In this document: positions 55,295-63,247 of the stretch, in pieces | How the letters are laid out: every line of letters begins with the position of its first letter | Position numbering within the stretch: the first letter of the stretch is position 1 | DNA from: SP197 sp965242595 | GTDB lineage: Bacteria; Pseudomonadota; Alphaproteobacteria; SP197 | Length of the DNA: 64,000 nucleotides | Direction: 5' to 3' | Assembly (NCBI GenBank): GCA_965242595.1 | Contig: OZ251464.1 | Coordinates: 2,356,001-2,420,000, forward strand | The notes under the pieces: generated by a model | Told to the model about the DNA's origin: nothing | The model's database searches: none | Seen by the model: the letters and a program-made list of their open reading frames with translations, nothing else | Program-made: the position numbers and the translations under genes

Positions 55295-56245
55295 ATGCGC
55301 GTCCTCATCCACCACGACCGCCCCGAACCGCTGCGGGAGAGGCTGCAAAGCCTGGTCCCCGGCCTGGAGGTGGCCTGCTGCGCCAGCTATCCGGCGCTGC
55401 CGGCGGCGCTGGAGGCGTTCCGGCCCCAGGCCCTGTTCCACATCCGCTTTGCCGATGGCCCCTATCCGGCCGCGGCCGTCTTCGCCTGTCCCAGCCTGGC
55501 CTGGGTGGCGACGGGCGGCGTCGGGGTCGATCACCTGGGGCGCTGGGATGGCGGGCGCGTCACCGTCACCAACGGCGCTGGCGTGGCCAGCGAGGCCATC
55601 GCCTGGCATGTGCTGGGGGCGATGATCGCGCTTACCCTGCGCTATCCCCTGTTCGCCCGCCAGCAGATGCGCCAGCTGTGGCGCTGGCAGCAGGTGGGGC
55701 GGGTGCGGGGCAGCATCGCCATCGTCGGCCTGGGCCATATCGGGCGCGAGATCGCCAGGCTGTGCAAGGCGCTGGGGCTGGAAACGGCCGGCACCCGCGC
55801 CCATCCGCAAAAAACCGCCCATGTCGATCGCGTCTTCCCCGCCGAACAGCTGCACCAAGCCCTGGCCGGGGCCGATTATGTCGCCATCGCCACCCCCAAA
55901 ACCGGGGCGACGCTGGGCCTGATCGATGCGGCCGCCTTCGCCGCCATGAAGAAGGGCGCCTTCCTGATCGATGTCTCCAGGGGCGGCGTCACCGTCGCGG
56001 ACGACCTGGTGGCGGCCCTGGAAAGCGGCCGGCTGGCCGGGGCGGCGCTGGACGTCTTCGACCCCGAACCCATGCCGGCAAACCACCCGCTGTGGCAGAT
56101 GGAAAACGTCATCGTCACCCCCCACAGCTGCGCCGTGTTCGCTGGCTGGGAAGAGGCCGCGCTGGATCTGTTCGCCGAGAACGCGCGCCGCCGCCTGGCC
56201 GGCCAACCGCTCCGCAATGTGGTCGATCCGGCGCGGGGGTATTGA
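55295..56245 (+). CDS. D-2-hydroxyacid dehydrogenase family protein
   Basis: 316 residues. NAD-binding GLGHIGREIARL about 145-158; catalytic Arg in DVSRGG, Glu in DVFDPEP and His in TPHSCAVF. Reduces 2-keto acids such as glyoxylate, hydroxypyruvate or pyruvate; substrate not determinable. Tightly follows ndk. Confidence 0.93.
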   Translation: MRVLIHHDRPEPLRERLQSLVPGLEVACCASYPALPAALEAFRPQALFHIRFADGPYPAAAVFACPSLAWVATGGVGVDHLGRWDGGRVTVTNGAGVASEAIAWHVLGAMIALTLRYPLFARQQMRQLWRWQQVGRVRGSIAIVGLGHIGREIARLCKALGLETAGTRAHPQKTAHVDRVFPAEQLHQALAGADYVAIATPKTGATLGLIDAAAFAAMKKGAFLIDVSRGGVTVADDLVAALESGRLAGAALDVFDPEPMPANHPLWQMENVIVTPHSCAVFAGWEEAALDLFAENARRRLAGQPLRNVVDPARGY

Positions 56246-56329
56246 GGGCGGTGGGGCTTGTGCCGTCGCATTGCGGGGGGTAGGCTGGCTTCAGAGACGG
56301 CCAGAGATGGAATGTGAAGGGGGATTCCC

Positions 56330-58201
56330 ATGAGCGACGACAAGGTTGTATCTCTCGAGAAGCTTTTCCCCAACCGGTTGTTCCAGGTTCCCGACTACCA
56401 GCGCGGTTACTCCTGGGAAAAGCAGCAAATTGAGGAATTTCTGGAAGACCTGGAGCTGCTCAAGCCCGGCCGCCACCACTACACCGGCACGGTCGTGCTC
56501 CAGGAGTCGCATTCCGAGCGGATGGACGAAGAAGGTGGCAGCTATGTCCTTGCTGAAGTCATCGACGGGCAGCAGCGGTTGACAACCATCGTCCTGCTGC
56601 TGGACGGAATCCGTAGATCCCTCGCCCAATTTTCCAAGACATCCAACAAGACACTGTCGGACGGAATCAAGAAAACATACATTGCTGCGCAAGAGAGGAA
56701 CGGACAACCGCTATACAAGATTTCTCTCAATCGCGATACTGACGACTTCTTCAAGGGAGTCATACTTTCAGATCACCCAAGATCTGAAGGCCCGAAAATT
56801 ACATCGCAACAGAGATTGGCCGGGGCAAAGAAGCAAATCAAGACCTATCTCGACCACAAAACCAGCATGACGCCGGACGAAAGGGAAGAGTGGTTGGTAA
56901 ATCTATTCAGCAAACTCCGTAGTCAGCTTCGTTTTACTCTCTATTTGGTAGGGAGTGACGCCGAAGCCGGAGTTATCTTCGAAACCATGAATGACCGTGG
57001 CAGGCCTCTAAGTGAATTAGAGAAAGTGAAAAACTACCTTCTACATGCTTCCTTCACTCTCCACACTCCCCCCGAGACCAATGAGCTTGCCCAATCGATT
57101 AATATGGCATGGTCTAAAATCCTCCATCAACTGATGGCGGCTGGTCTTGTATCGAGCGCAAATGAAAACCAGCTTCTGCAGAACGATTGGTTGACTCGCT
57201 ATAACCCCACTTCAGGACATTGGAATGGTAGCAAGAGTGTCAAAGGCGAGTTTTCATTGAAAGGTTACGAGGAGAAACGCAAAGATCTCCTCGAAGACCT
57301 GCGTCGCTATACGGAAGGACTCCGAGAGTCTTGTATAGGATTCTGCGATGCGCATCGACCGAATAGGCTAGATGCCTTTGGGTCGTTCGAGGCCAACTCA
57401 GAAATTCGAAATCAGGTGATCGAATGGAGTTTAAAACTTGTTCGAATTGATCTTGTTGCTATCTTCTTACCGCTGTTGCTGGCTGTGAGAAAGCGCTGGC
57501 CGGATGATCCCGCCAAGTATCTTGAAATCCTCAAATTGTGCGAGGCTTATGCTTTCCGTGTCTATCGGCTTGCAGGATACAAATATGGTACTGGAGGGGC
57601 TCAGTTGTTCCGTCTTGGGTATGAATTGGCGACGGAAAAGGTGAAATTTCCCGAAACAGTGCTTGGTGTCAAGCATGTGCTTGCGTCTTGGTGTGGAAAA
57701 GATGGATTCAAAAGGCTCACAACCCCTAAACCCGAGGATCCTTACGATTGGTATGCCTGGCGTGGACTGCTGCGCTACTTCCTTTACGAATATGAAATCT
57801 ACCTCACATCGGAGAAGGGTGGTTCTCCAAAATTGGGTTGGGAAGAATTTGCGCACAATAAACCTGAGACTATCGAGCATATCCTCCCACAGACGATCGA
57901 TGGCCAGCCCTACTGGCAAGGAAATTTCACTCCAGAGCAACACGAGCAATACGTGCACGATCTGGGAAATCTCACACTGACGAAGCATAATTCATTCTAT
58001 CAGAACAAGTCATTCCCCGATAAGAAAGGAGAAGCTGGGGCTAAGAAACCTTGTTATGCGGAATCGCTATTGGAGGTTGAAAAGGATCTGATACACTGGG
58101 AGCACTGGGACAAGGACGCCATAATCGAGCGCCGGACCCAATTGCTCAATTGGGCCCGGAAAAGATGGGCAGTGCCCGGGATAGATGAGCAGCAGCACTG
58201 A
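56330..58201 (+). CDS. GmrSD-like type IV restriction enzyme (DUF262 + HNH/DUF1524), copy 2
   Basis: 623 residues. DUF262 part: PDYQRGYSW (YQR 23-25) and VIDGQQRLTT (78-87), then ETMNDRGRPL. C-terminal HNH near residues 516-560: EHILPQ, LGNLTLT, and NKSFPDKK. Same architecture as the 48.7-50.4 kb gene but clearly divergent in sequence, so it is a distinct acquisition rather than a recent duplication. Lower GC than the flanks and codon use unlike them. Preceded by GGGGGA at the ATG; no other defence gene adjacent, and purN converges 56 bases downstream. Confidence 0.88.
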   Translation: MSDDKVVSLEKLFPNRLFQVPDYQRGYSWEKQQIEEFLEDLELLKPGRHHYTGTVVLQESHSERMDEEGGSYVLAEVIDGQQRLTTIVLLLDGIRRSLAQFSKTSNKTLSDGIKKTYIAAQERNGQPLYKISLNRDTDDFFKGVILSDHPRSEGPKITSQQRLAGAKKQIKTYLDHKTSMTPDEREEWLVNLFSKLRSQLRFTLYLVGSDAEAGVIFETMNDRGRPLSELEKVKNYLLHASFTLHTPPETNELAQSINMAWSKILHQLMAAGLVSSANENQLLQNDWLTRYNPTSGHWNGSKSVKGEFSLKGYEEKRKDLLEDLRRYTEGLRESCIGFCDAHRPNRLDAFGSFEANSEIRNQVIEWSLKLVRIDLVAIFLPLLLAVRKRWPDDPAKYLEILKLCEAYAFRVYRLAGYKYGTGGAQLFRLGYELATEKVKFPETVLGVKHVLASWCGKDGFKRLTTPKPEDPYDWYAWRGLLRYFLYEYEIYLTSEKGGSPKLGWEEFAHNKPETIEHILPQTIDGQPYWQGNFTPEQHEQYVHDLGNLTLTKHNSFYQNKSFPDKKGEAGAKKPCYAESLLEVEKDLIHWEHWDKDAIIERRTQLLNWARKRWAVPGIDEQQH

Positions 58202-58256
58202 GTGATCTCGGCTGACGGGAAAATGCCCGATGCAGCACCGCCCCCGCCACCCACCC

Positions 58257-58901
58257 CTACACCGCGGCCGGGTTCGCCAGCGCGCCGCTGGCCCAGCTGG
58301 CGCCGCGGATGCGCACCCGTTCGCCCACCACCCGCACCCGGCCCTGGGCGATCAGCGCCAGCGCCATGGGATAGATGCGGTGTTCGGCGGCCAGGATGCG
58401 CCGGGCCAGCGCCGCCGCGTCGTCGTCCGGCAGAACCGGCACCGCCGCCTGCAGCACGATGGGGCCGGCATCCACCTCCGGGCGCACGAAATGCACCGTG
58501 CAGCCCGAAACGGTGACCCCGGCCGCAATGGCCCGGGCGTGGCAATCCAGGCCCGGAAAGGCCGGCAGCAGCGAGGGATGGATATTCAGCACCCGCCCGC
58601 GCCAGGCGCGCATGAAATCCCCGCCCAGGATGCGCATGAAACCCGCCAGGCAGATCAGCTCGCAGCCGGCCTGGCGCACGGCCGCATCCAGCGCCCGGTC
58701 GAAATCGGCGCGGCTGCTGTGGGCGCGGTGGTCGATGGCCACGGCCGGGATGCCCGCCGCCCGGGCCCGGCACAGCGCCGGCGCCTGGGGGCGATTGGAA
58801 AGCACCAGCGCGATCCGGGCCGGCACGCCGCCGCTGGCGCAGGCATCGATCAGCGCCTGCATGTTGCTGCCACGCCCAGAGACGAACACCGCCACCTTCA
58901 T
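58257..58901 (-). CDS. purN: Phosphoribosylglycinamide formyltransferase 1
   Basis: 214 residues from ATG 58901. VSGRGSNMQALIDA at the start, catalytic Asn/His in LNIHPSLLPAFPGLD and Asp in VDAGPIVLQA. Formylates GAR with 10-formyl-THF, third step of purine synthesis. Its start overlaps the purM stop by four bases. Confidence 0.97.
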   Translation of the reverse strand: MKVAVFVSGRGSNMQALIDACASGGVPARIALVLSNRPQAPALCRARAAGIPAVAIDHRAHSSRADFDRALDAAVRQAGCELICLAGFMRILGGDFMRAWRGRVLNIHPSLLPAFPGLDCHARAIAAGVTVSGCTVHFVRPEVDAGPIVLQAAVPVLPDDDAAALARRILAAEHRIYPMALALIAQGRVRVVGERVRIRGASWASGALANPAAV

Positions 58902-60073
58902 CCCGCCAGCCAGCCCTCCAGGCCATCGACGATCACCTGCGGCGCGCCTTCGCCAGCCTCCAGCGCGCCGATCGCCGCCACCGTTTCGCCGCGCTCGGTC
59001 AGCAGCGCGGCGATGGCCTGGGCCCGTTCCGCCGCCACCACCGCCACCATGCCGATGCCGCAGTTGAAAACCCGCGCCATCTCCGCCGGGGCCAGCGGCG
59101 GGCGGCCCCGCGCCAGCCAGGGGAAGATCGGCGGCAACCGCCAGCTGCCGGCCCGGATTCTGGCCAGCACGCCGGCCGGCAGCACGCGGCGCAGATTGCC
59201 GGCCAGCCCGCCGCCGGTGATATGGGCAAAGCCCTTGACGCCACCCGCCGCCGCCGCTGCCAGGCAGCTTCCGGCGTAGATGCGGGCAGGCTCCAGCAGC
59301 GCGTGGCCCAGGGCGGTGCCGGGCAGAAAGGGCGCCTCGTCGCTGGGCGAAAGGCCGCGCTCGGCCAGCAGCCGCCGGATCAGCGAAAAGCCGTTGGCAT
59401 GGAGGCCGCTGGAGGCCATGCCCAGCAGCACATCGCCCGGCGCCATGGTGGGCGCGGGCAGCATGCGGCCACGCTCGACCGCGCCGACGCAGAAACCGGC
59501 CAGATCGAAATCGCCGGCGGCATAAAGGCCGGGCATCTCGGCCGATTCGCCGCCGATCAGGGCGCAGCCGGCCAGCCGACAGCCGGCGGCGATGCCGGCG
59601 ACGATCTCCTCTGCGCGCCCGGCATCCAGCGGCGCCATGGCGAGATAATCCAGAAAAAACAGGGGCTCGGCGCCGTGGACGGCCACATCGTTGGCGCACA
59701 TGGCGACACAATCGATCCCCACCGTCCCCAGGATGCCGGCCTCGATGGCCAGCTTCAGCTTGGTGCCAACGCCATCGGCGCCGGAAACCAGCACCGGATC
59801 GCGAAAGCCCGCCGCCCGCAGATCGAAGGCGCCGCCAAAGCCGCCCACCGGCCCGGCCCCGGGGCGCGCCGTGGCCCGGGCCAGCGGCGCGATGGCCCGG
59901 GCCAGCGCCTCGCCGGCGGCGATATCGACCCCGGCCTCCCGATAGCCCAGGCCGCCCTCATGCCGGCCCGGTGGGCGCGCCTGGCCTTGGCGCTCGCCCC
60001 CGCGCTCGCCCCCGAACTCACCCCCGAACTCACTATTGAGGTTCCGCCTCTGGGAGGGCATGGTGTCCGCCAT
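58898..60073 (-). CDS. purM: Phosphoribosylformylglycinamidine cyclo-ligase
   Basis: About 391 residues if started at the ATG at 60073; the conserved core begins near YREAGVDIAAGEAL. DGVGTKLKLAIEAG, CANDVAVHGAEPLFFLDYLA, GGESAEMPG and HITGGGLAGNL identify AIR synthetase, which closes the imidazole ring. The N-terminal extension, unusual for the family (about 345 residues), contains the 12-bp repeat EFGG-EFGG-ERGG-ER. Overlaps purN by four bases; divergent from DUF2066. Confidence 0.95.
   Translation of the reverse strand: MADTMPSQRRNLNSEFGGEFGGERGGERQGQARPPGRHEGGLGYREAGVDIAAGEALARAIAPLARATARPGAGPVGGFGGAFDLRAAGFRDPVLVSGADGVGTKLKLAIEAGILGTVGIDCVAMCANDVAVHGAEPLFFLDYLAMAPLDAGRAEEIVAGIAAGCRLAGCALIGGESAEMPGLYAAGDFDLAGFCVGAVERGRMLPAPTMAPGDVLLGMASSGLHANGFSLIRRLLAERGLSPSDEAPFLPGTALGHALLEPARIYAGSCLAAAAAGGVKGFAHITGGGLAGNLRRVLPAGVLARIRAGSWRLPPIFPWLARGRPPLAPAEMARVFNCGIGMVAVVAAERAQAIAALLTERGETVAAIGALEAGEGAPQVIVDGLEGWLAG
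59991..60038 (-). repeat. 12-bp in-frame tandem repeat in purM N-terminus
   Basis: Four units on the plus strand: CGCTCGCCCCCG twice, AACTCACCCCCG, AACTCACTATTG; coding strand gives EFGG-EFGG-ERGG-ER in the N-terminal extension, outside the conserved core. Confidence 0.8.
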
Positions 60074-60114
60074 ATCCAAGGGGCGCCGCCCCGCAACGCG
60101 CTGAACCATAGGCC

Positions 60115-61197
60115 ATGACGCCGGCTTTGCAACGCAGGGAAAAGCGCGCCGCCGCCTGGCTGCTGGCCGCCCTGCTGTGGGCGGCGGGGGTGGCGGGCGA
60201 GGCAGGCGCGGACGATGCGCCAGAGGTGTTCACGGTCCGCGATGTGGTCGTGGACGAGGTGGCGCAGGATGCCCGCCGGGCGCAGCAGGCCGCCATCGCC
60301 AGCGCCCAGCGCCGGGCCTGGCGGCGCCTGGCGGCCCGCATGGTCACGGCCGGCGCGGCGCCGCCCGCCCCGCCCGGCGACGAGGCGCTGGCCGCCCTGG
60401 TCCAGGGCCTGGAGTTCGCCGACGAGCGGATCGCCGCCACCCGCTACCGCGCCGCCATCACCGTGCGCTTTCGCGCCGACGCCGTGCGCGCCCGGCTCAA
60501 GGGCGCCGGCATCCCCCATCTGCCGCTGCCGCGCCCGCTGCTGGTGGTGCTTCCGGTGCTGCGCGGCCAGGATGGCGACCGGCTGTGGGGCGAGGACAAT
60601 CCCTGGCTCGCCGCCTGGCAGCGGCATTCCGGCGCCGAGTGGGCGGTGGAGATGGTGGCGCCGCTGGCCGATCTGGACGATCTGGCGGCCATCGATGCCG
60701 CCGGCGCCCTGGCCGGCGACTGGGAGGCCATGCGGCTTCTGCTGCGCCGCTACCGGGCCGATGGCGCCCTGGTGGCGGCCGCCCGCATCGAAGGCGCCCG
60801 CCTGCAACAGACGCTGACCTGGCACGAAGGGCCGCAAGGCCGCCCCGTGCCGCTGAAAGGCGCCAGCGCCGCCGGCGACTGGCGGGGCGCCGTGGCGGCC
60901 GCCCGGCGCAGCGTCAGCGGCCACTGGTCCACCGCCGCGCTGGCCCCGGACGGGCCGGTGGCCAGCGTCATCGTCGATATTCCGCTGGCCGGGCTGGCCC
61001 AATGGGTGGACATCCGGCGGCGGCTGGAAAGCCCGGCAGCGGTGGCCAGCGTGCTGCCGCTGGTGTTCTCGCCGGCCGGGGCGCGGGTGCGCATCGCCTA
61101 TAGAGGCGGGGCGGCGGAGCTGCGGGCGGCGCTGCGGCAGACCGGACTCGGCCTTGCCGCCGGCGGCGAAGACAGCTGGGCCGTGCTGCCGCCGTGA
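60115..61197 (+). CDS. DUF2066 protein, secreted
   Basis: 360 residues with a signal peptide (about 1-32, WLLAALLWAAGVAGEAGA-DD). EVFTVRDVVVDEVAQDARRAQQAAIASAQRRAWRRLAARMV and GLEFADERIAATRYRAAITVRF match DUF2066, a family regularly found divergent from purM and next to hda in alphaproteobacteria. Function unknown. Its TGA overlaps the GTG start of the Hda gene. Confidence 0.85.
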   Translation: MTPALQRREKRAAAWLLAALLWAAGVAGEAGADDAPEVFTVRDVVVDEVAQDARRAQQAAIASAQRRAWRRLAARMVTAGAAPPAPPGDEALAALVQGLEFADERIAATRYRAAITVRFRADAVRARLKGAGIPHLPLPRPLLVVLPVLRGQDGDRLWGEDNPWLAAWQRHSGAEWAVEMVAPLADLDDLAAIDAAGALAGDWEAMRLLLRRYRADGALVAAARIEGARLQQTLTWHEGPQGRPVPLKGASAAGDWRGAVAAARRSVSGHWSTAALAPDGPVASVIVDIPLAGLAQWVDIRRRLESPAAVASVLPLVFSPAGARVRIAYRGGAAELRAALRQTGLGLAAGGEDSWAVLPP

Positions 61198-61889
61198 CCG
61201 GCCGGGGCGCCCGTCAGCTGGCCTTCGGCTTCGATCACCGCCCGGCGCTGGGGGCGGAAAGCTTCCTGGTGGACGACAGCAACCGCGACGCCGTGGCCTG
61301 GATCGACCGCTGGCCCGCCTGGCCGGGCCGCGCGCTGGCGCTTACCGGCCCCGGCGGTGCCGGCAAAAGCCATCTGGCCAGCGTCTGGCAGCGGCGCAGC
61401 GGCGCCCGCCTGCTGCCGGCCCGGCGCCTCGATGCCGCCTTTCTGGAAGCCTGGCCGGCAGCAGGCGGCGCCGTGGCGCTGGAGGGCGGCGACGAGGGCG
61501 TGCGCGAGGACGCCCTCTTCCATCTGCTCAACCTGGTGCGCGAGGATGGCGGCCATCTGCTGCTGACCTCCCGCCTGGCGCCAGCGCGCTGGCCGGTGGC
61601 GCTGCCCGATCTGGCCTCGCGCCTGGCCGCCCTGCCGCTGGCGACCGTCCAGGCCCCGGGCGACGGCCTGATCGCGGCGGTGCTGGCCAAGCAGTTCCAG
61701 GACCGGCAGCTGGCGGTGGCCGACGAGGTGATCGCCTATCTGGTGGCCCGTATGGAGCGCTCCTTCACCGCCATCGCCGCCATCGTCGCCGCCCTGGACG
61801 GATTGTCCCTGGCCGAACATCGGGCTATCACGGTGCCGCTGGCCCGGCGCGTGCTGGCGGCGGCCGGGGTGGATGCAGCGGAGGGCTGA
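61194..61889 (+). CDS. hdaA: DnaA-related regulator of replication initiation (Hda/HdaA)
   Basis: 231 residues, GTG start. N-terminal RQLAFGF provides a clamp-binding QL.F-type motif; then an AAA+ core with LTGPGGAGKSHLASVW and the lid region, but no DNA-binding domain IV. Hda-type proteins with the loaded DnaN clamp stimulate ATP hydrolysis by DnaA and prevent re-initiation. Clamp (dnaN) and target (dnaA) are encoded 46 kb away in this window. Confidence 0.88.
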   Translation: MTGRGARQLAFGFDHRPALGAESFLVDDSNRDAVAWIDRWPAWPGRALALTGPGGAGKSHLASVWQRRSGARLLPARRLDAAFLEAWPAAGGAVALEGGDEGVREDALFHLLNLVREDGGHLLLTSRLAPARWPVALPDLASRLAALPLATVQAPGDGLIAAVLAKQFQDRQLAVADEVIAYLVARMERSFTAIAAIVAALDGLSLAEHRAITVPLARRVLAAAGVDAAEG

Positions 61890-61892
61890 GCG

Positions 61893-62672
61893 ATGGAGCT
61901 GGGACTGGCCGGGCGCAAGGCCATCGTCTGCGCCTCCAGCAAGGGGCTGGGGCGGGCCTGCGCCCGGGCGCTGGCGGCGGAAGGCTGCCATGTGACGGTG
62001 AACGGGCGCCATCCGGAAACGGTGGCGGAGACCGCGGCCGCCATCCGCGCCGATTTTCCCCAGGTGGAGGCGATCGAGGTTCCAGGCGACGTGACCACGG
62101 GCGAAGGGCGGGCGCGGCTGCTGGCGGCCGTTCCCGAACCCGACATCCTGATCAACAACGCCGGCGGGCCGCCGCCGGGCGATTTTCGCGACTGGGACCG
62201 GGACGACTGGCTGCGGGCGCTGGACGCCAACATGCTGGCCGCCATCTGGCTGATCAAGGCAAGCGTGGACGGCATGATGGCGCGCCGCTTCGGGCGCATC
62301 GTCAACATCACCTCGGCGGCGGTGAAATCGCCCATCCCCATCCTGGGCCTTTCCAACGGCGCCCGCGCCGGGCTGACCGGATTTTGCGCCGGCCTGGCCC
62401 GCGAGACGGTGGCCCACAACGTCACCGTCAACGGCCTTCTGCCCGGCCCCTTCGACACCGACCGGCTGAAGCAGACCATGGTGGGGCGCCAGGACGAGGG
62501 CGAGAGCCTGGACGAGGCCATGGCCCGCGAGGCGCGGGAGAACCCGGCCCGGCGCTTCGGCGCGCCGGCCGAGTTCGGCGCCGCCTGCGCCTTTCTGTGC
62601 AGCGTCCATGCCGGCTATATCACCGGCCAGAACCTGGTGCTGGATGGCGGCGCCTTTCCTGGCACGCTCTAG
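61893..62672 (+). CDS. SDR-family protein lacking the catalytic Tyr-Lys pair
   Basis: 259 residues. GRKAIVCASSKGLGRACARALAAEG and NNAGGPPPG are SDR landmarks, and DGGAFPGTL ends the fold. Where YxxxK belongs the sequence reads LGLSNGARAGLTGF, so Tyr and Lys are replaced (Asn, Arg). The same LSNGARAG-type motif is seen, from memory, in a widespread subgroup annotated as 3-oxoacyl-ACP reductase, so it is likely a conserved variant chemistry rather than decay. Three bases after hdaA. Confidence 0.88.
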   Translation: MELGLAGRKAIVCASSKGLGRACARALAAEGCHVTVNGRHPETVAETAAAIRADFPQVEAIEVPGDVTTGEGRARLLAAVPEPDILINNAGGPPPGDFRDWDRDDWLRALDANMLAAIWLIKASVDGMMARRFGRIVNITSAAVKSPIPILGLSNGARAGLTGFCAGLARETVAHNVTVNGLLPGPFDTDRLKQTMVGRQDEGESLDEAMAREARENPARRFGAPAEFGAACAFLCSVHAGYITGQNLVLDGGAFPGTL

Positions 62673-62692
62673 GCCCCCGCCGGGGCGCAAGC

Positions 62693-63214
62693 ATGTCCGC
62701 GCGCCGCCTGGCCCAGCGCATCCGCGCCGTGCCCGATTTTCCCGAGGCCGGCGTCGTCTTTCGCGACATCACGCCGCTGCTGGCCGATGGCGCGGCGTTG
62801 CGGCTGGCGGCACGGCAGCTGGTGGCGCCCTTTGCCGGCGAGGCCATCGCCGCCGTGGCGGGGGCGGAGGCGCGGGGCTTCATCTTCGCCAGCCTGGCGG
62901 CGAGCCAGCTGCAGGCCGGCTTCGTGCCGCTGCGCAAGGCGGGCAAGCTGCCCCGGCAGACGCTGGCCGTCCGCTATGACCTGGAATATGGCCAGGCCGA
63001 GCTGGAGGCCCATGCCGACGCCATCGCCCGAGGCGAGCGCGTGCTGGTGGTGGACGATGTGCTGGCCACCGGCGGCACCGCCGCCGCCAGCTGCGAGCTG
63101 ATCGAACGGCTGGGCGGCCAGGTGGTGGCCTGCGCCTTCGTGATCGAGCTTCCCGCCCTGGCGGGACGCGCGCGCCTTGCCGGGCGCCGGGTGCATACGC
63201 TGCTGAGCTATTGA
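62693..63214 (+). CDS. apt: Adenine phosphoribosyltransferase
   Basis: 173 residues. VPDFPEAGVVFRDITPLL at the N-terminus, AGAEARGFIFASLAA and the PRPP loop VLVVDDVLATGGTAAA. Salvages adenine to AMP. Follows the SDR gene by 20 bases; a hairpin separates it from convergent rnd. Confidence 0.96.
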   Translation: MSARRLAQRIRAVPDFPEAGVVFRDITPLLADGAALRLAARQLVAPFAGEAIAAVAGAEARGFIFASLAASQLQAGFVPLRKAGKLPRQTLAVRYDLEYGQAELEAHADAIARGERVLVVDDVLATGGTAAASCELIERLGGQVVACAFVIELPALAGRARLAGRRVHTLLSY

Positions 63215-63222
63215 GCGCGCCG

Positions 63223-63241
63223 GCCGGCGCCTGGCGCCGGC
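63223..63241. terminator. Bidirectional hairpin between apt and rnd
   Basis: GCCGGCGC-CTG-GCGCCGGC, perfect eight-base stem in the 33-base gap between the two converging genes. No T-run on either strand. Confidence 0.45.
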
Positions 63242-63247
63242 GCGGTG

